Shown here: piece by piece, positions 5,724-10,405 of the stretch
How positions within the stretch are numbered: position 1 is the first letter of the stretch
How the letters are laid out: each line of letters begins with the position of its first letter
The notes under the pieces: generated by a model
The model's input: the letters and a program-made list of their open reading frames with translations, nothing else
Database searches by the model: none
Told to the model about the DNA's origin: nothing
Assembly (NCBI GenBank): GCA_009703975.1
Contig: WLFB01000026.1
Span: 1-10,405, forward strand
Direction: 5' to 3'
Length of the DNA: 10,405 bases
DNA from: Actinomycetota bacterium
Lineage (GTDB): Bacteria > Actinomycetota > Acidimicrobiia > Acidimicrobiales > Ilumatobacteraceae
Translations under genes and position numbers: made by a program

Positions 5724-7352
5724 ATGAAGGGTTTAATGCAGGACACACCACTAACCATGGTGCACATTTTTGAGCGTGCCGAAAAGTACCACTCGGATAA
5801 AACAATCACGACGGCGACTGCAGTTGGCAAAGTTCGAATTAGTTATGGCGAGTGGGCAGCGCGCACGCGTCAACTTGGCGGTGCGTTGGACAAGCTCAAG
5901 ATCTCAGCAGATGGGCGAGTGGCGACTTTCGGATGGAACACCGCAAGACATCTTGAACTTTATTTCGCGGCACCATGCACGGGGCGCGTTGTTCATACTT
6001 TGAATATTCGTTTGTTCCCCGAGCAACTTACATATATAGTGAACCATGCCGAAGACGAAGTCGTCTTTGTTGATCGTTCGCTGTTCGGTTTGATTGCACC
6101 ACTGTTGCCGACATTCAAAACTGTGAAGCATCTCGTGATAATGAACGACGGCAAAGGTGATGTGCCCGATTCTGTAGATGGCATGCAGATGTATGACTAC
6201 GAAGAATTAATCAAAGGTGTTTCAGGCGTTGAATTTAAAATCACCGACGAAAATCGTGCGGCAAGTATGTGTTACACAAGCGGCACCACTGGTAACCCAA
6301 AAGGTGTTGTGTATAGTCACCGGTCAACATTTATGCACACGATGGGAGCAATGACGGTTGATTCGCTCGGTGCGCGCGAGAGCGACATCATTTTGCCAGT
6401 TGTGCCGATGTTTCATGCCAACGCTTGGGGGCTTGCACACGCGGCAGTTGCATGCGGTGCAAATCTCGTGTTGCCTGGCCCAGACCTGTCTGGCAAAGCA
6501 ATCGCCGATTTGATCGTCGAAGAAAAAGTCACCGTGGCTGCGGGCGTGCCGACCATTTGGATGAGCGTGTTGCCAGAACTCAAGGGTCGCGACACTTCTG
6601 CACTTCGGGTCATTCCTGTTGGCGGAAGTGCCGTGCCAAAAGCGTTGAGCGAGGCATACCGCGAGACCGTTGGTCTGCCGATTTTGCAGGCGTGGGGCAT
6701 GACAGAGACAAGCCCAATCGCGGCGACTTGCAATTTGTCGCTTGCTGATCAGCAGAAATCAATCGAAGAGCAGGCTGAACTTCGTACAACTGTGGGCACA
6801 ATCAATTTCGGGGTTGATTGTCGAGTTGTTCTTCCTGGTACGACTACTCCTGTGCCGTGGGATGGTGAGACGAGCGGCGAGTTGCAATGTGCAGGTTCGT
6901 GGATTGCATCTACTTATTACAACGACGCTCGCGCCGGCGAAAGTTTCACTGATGATGGTTGGCTGCGCACGGGCGATGTTGCGACGATGGATTCTTCAGG
7001 TCGCATTCGTCTTGTTGATCGCACAAAAGATCTTATTAAAACTGGTGGGGAATGGATCTCGTCTGTTGAGATCGAAAACGAACTGATGTCGCATCCAAAA
7101 ATTAAAGAAGCAGCAGTCGTCGGTGTGCCTCACCCGAAGTGGTCAGAACGACCACTCGCGTGTGTTGTGCTTAACCCTGGCGAGTCTCTAACTAAAAATG
7201 AAGTGCTTGACTACATTCGGCCAAGGCTGGCCAAGTGGCAAGTGCCAGATGATGTTGTGTTCATTGATGAAGTGCCAAAGACGAGCGTCGGTAAATTCTC
7301 TAAAAAAACTCTTCGCGAAAAATACGCAGATTACGTTTTGCCAACCGCCTGA
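5724..7352 (+). CDS. Fatty-acyl-CoA ligase (AMP-dependent synthetase family)
   Basis: The enzyme adenylates a carboxylic acid, probably a medium- or long-chain fatty acid, then transfers it to CoA. Motifs in order: P-loop-like [11 protein letters not shown] (residues 184-194); [34 protein letters not shown] with ATP-ribose-binding Asp418; DRTKD (432-436) at the hinge; [12 protein letters not shown]; and [11 protein letters not shown] with catalytic Lys524. At 542 residues it is complete. MKGLM is a common beginning in this subfamily and supports ATG 5724. ATG 5736 has an alternative AAGGG site. Exact substrate cannot be read from sequence; a FadD-like role in fatty-acid activation is most likely, but related aryl- or alkyl-acid ligases cannot be excluded. 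It is a single-gene unit ending inside the 3' end of the convergent ABC ATPase gene. Confidence 0.9.
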   Translation: MKGLMQDTPLTMVHIFERAEKYHSDKTITTATAVGKVRISYGEWAARTRQLGGALDKLKISADGRVATFGWNTARHLELYFAAPCTGRVVHTLNIRLFPEQLTYIVNHAEDEVVFVDRSLFGLIAPLLPTFKTVKHLVIMNDGKGDVPDSVDGMQMYDYEELIKGVSGVEFKITDENRAASMCYTSGTTGNPKGVVYSHRSTFMHTMGAMTVDSLGARESDIILPVVPMFHANAWGLAHAAVACGANLVLPGPDLSGKAIADLIVEEKVTVAAGVPTIWMSVLPELKGRDTSALRVIPVGGSAVPKALSEAYRETVGLPILQAWGMTETSPIAATCNLSLADQQKSIEEQAELRTTVGTINFGVDCRVVLPGTTTPVPWDGETSGELQCAGSWIASTYYNDARAGESFTDDGWLRTGDVATMDSSGRIRLVDRTKDLIKTGGEWISSVEIENELMSHPKIKEAAVVGVPHPKWSERPLACVVLNPGESLTKNEVLDYIRPRLAKWQVPDDVVFIDEVPKTSVGKFSKKTLREKYADYVLPTA

Positions 7353-8071
7353 ACTCGGCGTAAGAATTGCTTCGTTCGATCATCAATTGGATTATTAAAA
7401 ATCTGTTCGGGTCGACCTTGTTCGGCGATTTGGCCCGAATCTAGAAAACAAACTCGATCACTTATTTCGCGGGCGAAGTTCATTTCGTGGGTTGCAATCA
7501 ACATCGTGATACCGCTGCCTTTGAGTTCGCGCACCACATCAAGCACTTCGCCGACAAGTTCGGGGTCGAGTGCCGAGGTTATTTCATCGAGCAATAGCAC
7601 TTCAGGGTTCATCGCCAGCGCACGAACTATGGCGACTCGTTGTTGTTGACCGCCCGATAGTTGGTCTGGGTATGAGTCGATCTTTTCGTCTAAGTTAAAA
7701 CGCTTAAGTAACAACTGAGCGGTTGCATTCGCTTCTTGGGTTGACTTGTCAAGTACTTCGGTTAGTGCGAGCGTGATGTTTCGGCGCACGCTCATGTGCG
7801 GAAACAGATTAAAACTTTGAAACACGATGCCAATTCTGCGGCGAATTGGATCTGGGTCGCGACCAAGTTGCGAGATCTCGTCGCCGTCGAGAAAAATCGC
7901 CCCAACATCAACTGGCTCGAGTAAATTGACGCATCTCAATAATGTTGTTTTGCCCGATCCACTAGAGCCGATAAACGAAACAACCTCACCAGCGTTAACT
8001 TCAAGGTTGAGGCCAGCAAGCACTTTTCGCTCTGCGAAACTTTTGTGAACGTTATCTAGCCGAAGTTTCAT
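7331..8071 (-). CDS. Polar amino-acid ABC transporter ATP-binding protein
   Basis: This 246-residue GlnQ/HisP-type ATPase energises the importer encoded upstream. All key elements are visible: Walker A GSSGSGKT (35-42), Q-loop Gln85 in [14 protein letters not shown] signature LSGGQ (138-142), Walker B VLLLDE (158-163) with the D-loop SALDP, and switch His195 in ATHEM. The start ATG overlaps the permease stop in an ATGA arrangement, with GAGGG four bases upstream, so translation is coupled. Its last 22 bp overlap the 3' end of the convergent acyl-CoA ligase. Substrate specificity is set by the binding protein, not by this subunit. Confidence 0.95.
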   Translation of the reverse strand: MKLRLDNVHKSFAERKVLAGLNLEVNAGEVVSFIGSSGSGKTTLLRCVNLLEPVDVGAIFLDGDEISQLGRDPDPIRRRIGIVFQSFNLFPHMSVRRNITLALTEVLDKSTQEANATAQLLLKRFNLDEKIDSYPDQLSGGQQQRVAIVRALAMNPEVLLLDEITSALDPELVGEVLDVVRELKGSGITMLIATHEMNFAREISDRVCFLDSGQIAEQGRPEQIFNNPIDDRTKQFLRRVQAVGKT

Positions 8072-8973
8072 CGAACCCTCGTAGCAGAGGTACGTTTGCG
8101 CTCACGGGCCAGCAAATAATCTGTCGTTCGTGTGAGCGGAATCGTGATCATCAAAAAGATAATTGCCGCGCCGATATATGGCGTGAAGTTGGCAAATTTT
8201 GCTTTATCAATATTCGCTTGGCGCAAAATCTCGATCGGCCCGATCAAACTGACGAGGGCAACATCTTTTTGCAAACTCACTAGATCATTCATTAGCGGCG
8301 GTACGACTCGGCGAATTGCTTGTGGCAAAATCACAAAGCGCATCGTCTGCGAGTTTGAAAGTCCCAAACTTCGCGATGCTGCGCGCTGTGATTCATGCAC
8401 GCTGTCGATGCCAGCACGAAAAACTTCGGCAATATATGCACCATATGTGAGCACAAGTGCAACCGACCCCCAGAGAAGTGGTGAATTGAAAGGTCGTTCT
8501 AGACCTACACCCGGCACGCCGAAACCAATTAGATAAATCCACAAAATAACTGGCACACCACGCATGATGTCGATATATCCGATAACGAAAATTCGAATCG
8601 GAAACAGCGCTGGGTTACGCGAGCTGCGGGCAATTGCCAAAACTAATGCCAAAGCAATAATCGCCGGCGTTGACCAAGCAAAAATCTTGATGTCTAAAAC
8701 AAATGCGTCGAGTAATCTTGGCAATGAATCAATCAATCTCTCGCCGTTAAAAAAAGATTCTTTAACGCGGTCCCAACGGGGGAGGCGCGGCACCAGAAAT
8801 ATAAGTAGCGAAACAACAACGACAGTGCTCAGCGCAGCGATAATGCTGCTGCGCTGGCGCTGCCGTTGTTCGAACTTCTGGCGTTGAGTTTTTGTATCCG
8901 TATTAATTAGTTTTTGACTAGTCGAGACTGATGACTGGGGCGTTCGTTTTATCGGCCAGCCAAGTCTTTTCAA
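8068..8973 (-). CDS. Polar amino-acid ABC transporter permease
   Basis: This inner-membrane permease belongs to the HisM/GlnP type. From the chosen TTG at 8973 it has 301 residues: a charged N-terminus ([13 protein letters not shown]), a first span near 42-61, further spans, and the cytoplasmic coupling helix (about 183-219: [23 protein letters not shown]) that docks on the ATPase. The start is uncertain. Between the end of the upstream binding-protein gene and the first span there is no in-frame ATG, GTG or TTG. TTG codons exist only inside the preceding gene (8973 and 9009), and neither has a Shine-Dalgarno site. A near-cognate start such as ATT 8907, just past the neighbour's stop, would give a length like that of relatives. 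The stop overlaps the ATPase start by 4 nt. Confidence 0.9.
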   Translation of the reverse strand: MKRLGWPIKRTPQSSVSTSQKLINTDTKTQRQKFEQRQRQRSSIIAALSTVVVVSLLIFLVPRLPRWDRVKESFFNGERLIDSLPRLLDAFVLDIKIFAWSTPAIIALALVLAIARSSRNPALFPIRIFVIGYIDIMRGVPVILWIYLIGFGVPGVGLERPFNSPLLWGSVALVLTYGAYIAEVFRAGIDSVHESQRAASRSLGLSNSQTMRFVILPQAIRRVVPPLMNDLVSLQKDVALVSLIGPIEILRQANIDKAKFANFTPYIGAAIIFLMITIPLTRTTDYLLARERKRTSATRVR

Positions 8974-9760
8974 TTTCTGCCAAGGTGCCTGAATCTTTAA
9001 TCGTTGCAAGTGCAGTGTTTACACAATCAACGAGTTTGTTGTCTTTATCAAACAACAAGCCAAAGTTGTCAGCGGCGACGGCATCACTCAGCGGAAACTG
9101 ACCAATAACTTTCGAGCCTTCAATTTCAACAGCACTGATGTAGAACGCGGTTGGCAAGTCAACAACAATTGCATCAATTTGTTTTGCTTCAAGTGCTGCC
9201 TTGGCTCCTGCATTGTCGTCGTAAATAAACGGCTCATTGGTCGGCTTGATCACATTGAGAATGAAGTCAAGACTTGTTGTGCCGGATTGCGCGCCAAACT
9301 TCAGGTCTTTAAGTTCTGAAAGTTTTGTTGCACTGGCGACTGGCGAGTCTTCGAAACCGACAACAGCTTGATTTGTTGAGTAATACGGGTCGCTGAAACT
9401 CACTGTTGCTTTTCGCTCATCGGTAATCGAATACTGCTGCAAGTTGAAGTCAAAGTTTTTTGCACCTGGTTGAACTGCTTCATCAAAACCGGTGCGTACC
9501 CAAACTATATTTTCATTTGTGTAGCCGAGTTCGCTGGCAACTGCATATGCAACTGCTGCTTCAAAACCTTCACCAGACTCTGGTTTATCGCCGACAACCC
9601 ATGGCTCGAACGCTGGCGTGCCAGTGGCGATGGTTAATTTGCCCTCGCTAATTGTTGGGCAGGCTGAATTTGATTCACTGCTACCGCAACTAGCAAGGCC
9701 GAGAGCGGCGACGCTGCCGAGGATAATAGCCAAGCGTGTGAGGCGTGATTTGGTGGTCAT
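8918..9760 (-). CDS. Amino-acid ABC transporter substrate-binding lipoprotein (family 3)
   Basis: The 280-residue precursor has a lipoprotein signal: basic MTTKSRLTR, a hydrophobic core, and the lipobox LASC with Cys25 as the lipidated residue. The mature part is a type 3 solute-binding protein, with KLTIATGTPAFEPWV at the first strand, GFEAAVAYAVASELGY, QYSITDERKATVSFSDPYYS (residues 109-128) and a C-terminal [11 protein letters not shown] helix. It should capture a polar amino acid or similar solute outside the membrane and deliver it to the permease. Cys34 and Cys246 could form a disulfide. ATG 9760 is supported by AAAGGA (complement of 9770-9775), nine bases upstream. It heads the three-gene importer operon and diverges from a TetR-family gene. 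Specificity cannot be read safely. Confidence 0.94.
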   Translation of the reverse strand: MTTKSRLTRLAIILGSVAALGLASCGSSESNSACPTISEGKLTIATGTPAFEPWVVGDKPESGEGFEAAVAYAVASELGYTNENIVWVRTGFDEAVQPGAKNFDFNLQQYSITDERKATVSFSDPYYSTNQAVVGFEDSPVASATKLSELKDLKFGAQSGTTSLDFILNVIKPTNEPFIYDDNAGAKAALEAKQIDAIVVDLPTAFYISAVEIEGSKVIGQFPLSDAVAADNFGLLFDKDNKLVDCVNTALATIKDSGTLAEIEKTWLADKTNAPVISLD

Positions 9761-9761
9761 A

Positions 9762-9779
9762 TTGGAGGTTCCTTTCCAA
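9762..9779 (-). promoter_or_regulatory. Weak hairpin presenting the binding-protein ribosome-binding site
   Basis: TTGGA (9762-9766) and TCCAA (9775-9779) are complementary, with an 8-base loop. On the leftward transcript this places most of the AAAGGA ribosome-binding site in the loop. The stem is only five base pairs, so the effect may be small. Confidence 0.25.
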
Positions 9780-9815
9780 AGAACGTTTATTTACAAAAAG
9801 CAAAACTAGCACTAC

Positions 9816-9849
9816 TTGACACTGAGACGGTTAGAGTCTTATTGTCTCA
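9816..9849 (+). promoter_or_regulatory. Promoter and candidate operator for the TetR-family gene
   Basis: A consensus -35 box TTGACA (9816-9821) is followed after 18 bp by TATTGT (9840-9845), four of six matches to the -10 consensus. Transcription starting about seven bases later would begin at the ATG itself (9852), so the mRNA would be leaderless; no Shine-Dalgarno sequence precedes the ATG. TGAGAC (9823-9828) and GTCTCA (9844-9849) form a perfect 6-bp inverted repeat spanning the spacer and -10 box, well placed for autorepression. The boxes and repeat are seen directly; operator function is inference. Confidence 0.55.
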
Positions 9850-9851
9850 CT

Positions 9852-10405
9852 ATGGCTATCGCAGTTGTTGCAAACCAGGCGGCTTTCACCGAAGTAGAAA
9901 CGCGTGTGCTCGATGCCACCAAGTTGGCGATTGAGAAGTGGGGAGTGTCAAGGTTTACCGTCGCCGATGTTTGTGATCTCGCTGGTGTTTCACGAGCGAC
10001 CCTCTACAGAATGTTTCCAGGCGGAAAAGAAATTTTGCTCGAAGCATTGCACGTTCGTTCGCTAGATGAGTTTTTCACCACGCTTTTAGATCGTGCCGAA
10101 GGCGCAAAGTCTCTTGAAGATCTACTTGTGCGTTGTATCGTTTCGGCTACCAACGAGCTGCGCAACGATCAACACTTAGCGATGATGCTGGCCACTGAGC
10201 CAGGCACGACTCTGATGCAATTTACGATCGACGGCTTGTCGCGCATTGTGCGTGTTGCCGCTGCATATTTGGCACCTCACGTCGCAAACTTTTTGCCGAA
10301 GCGTGAAGCTGATGCATTGGTTGAAGTTTTGGCACGTCTCGTTATTTCTTACTTTTTGACGCCTTCCGATAGATACGACTTCGCCAATGAGGCGAGCGTT
10401 GTCAA
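9852..10405 (+). CDS. TetR/AcrR-family transcriptional regulator, truncated by window end
   Basis: An open frame from ATG 9852 runs off the right edge after 184 codons. The N-terminal domain has the TetR pattern: a first helix (VETRVLDATKLAIEKWG), then the helix-turn-helix FTVADVCDLAGVSRATLYRM, and FPGGKEILLEAL (roughly residues 35-66). The remaining helical region (LEDLLVRCIVSATNEL and beyond) would be the ligand-binding and dimer domain; its ligand is unknown. It lacks a ribosome-binding site and probably has a leaderless transcript. Its divergent position next to the amino-acid importer makes it a candidate controller of itself and possibly of the importer, but TetR genes often regulate only themselves or distant genes. 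Confidence 0.88.
   Translation, partial: MAIAVVANQAAFTEVETRVLDATKLAIEKWGVSRFTVADVCDLAGVSRATLYRMFPGGKEILLEALHVRSLDEFFTTLLDRAEGAKSLEDLLVRCIVSATNELRNDQHLAMMLATEPGTTLMQFTIDGLSRIVRVAAAYLAPHVANFLPKREADALVEVLARLVISYFLTPSDRYDFANEASVV

Noticed and set aside
8918..9009. Full permease start at TTG 9009
   Set aside because: It would overlap the binding-protein gene by more than 90 bp with no ribosome-binding site; relatives do not usually have such a long leader before the charged N-terminus.

Overview
The window looks like an ordinary chromosomal segment of an actinobacterium. The rpsO-pnp order, the style of the DedA-like protein and the amino-acid permease, and the low-to-middle GC (judged by eye, not computed) suggest a streamlined, possibly freshwater or marine, Acidimicrobiia-like lineage. 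That placement is inference. No rRNA, tRNA, CRISPR array, insertion sequence or phage gene was seen.

Layout from left to right: (1) two small leftward genes of unknown function, the second cut by the window edge (1-443). (2) A structured leader followed by rpsO (ribosomal protein S15, GTG start at 692). (3) A 227-nt rpsO-pnp spacer holding a small AT-rich hairpin and a 104-nt imperfect hairpin of the kind RNase III cuts in other pnp leaders. (4) pnp (polynucleotide phosphorylase) with an NDR-repeat tail, then dapB (lysine/diaminopimelate synthesis) 12 nt downstream. (5) Converging on dapB, a leftward pair: a DedA/VTT-type membrane protein and a Tpx-type thiol peroxidase with a histone-H1-like lysine tail. 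(6) Diverging from that pair, a rightward fatty-acyl-CoA ligase. (7) Converging on the ligase, with a 22-bp 3' overlap, a leftward polar amino-acid ABC transporter operon (lipoprotein binding protein, permease, ATPase). (8) Diverging from the transporter, a TetR-family regulator cut by the right edge, probably made from a leaderless mRNA.

Working together: rpsO-pnp links translation and RNA decay, with leader RNA structures that probably allow autoregulation. The three ABC genes form a complete importer, and the divergent TetR gene is a candidate controller of itself and perhaps of the importer. The DedA-like gene and tpx look co-transcribed.

No wholly new system was found. The items most worth a second look are the Tpx peroxidase with a duplicated lysine-rich tail, the two rpsO/pnp leader structures, the NDR tail of PNPase, and the permease with no conventional start codon.
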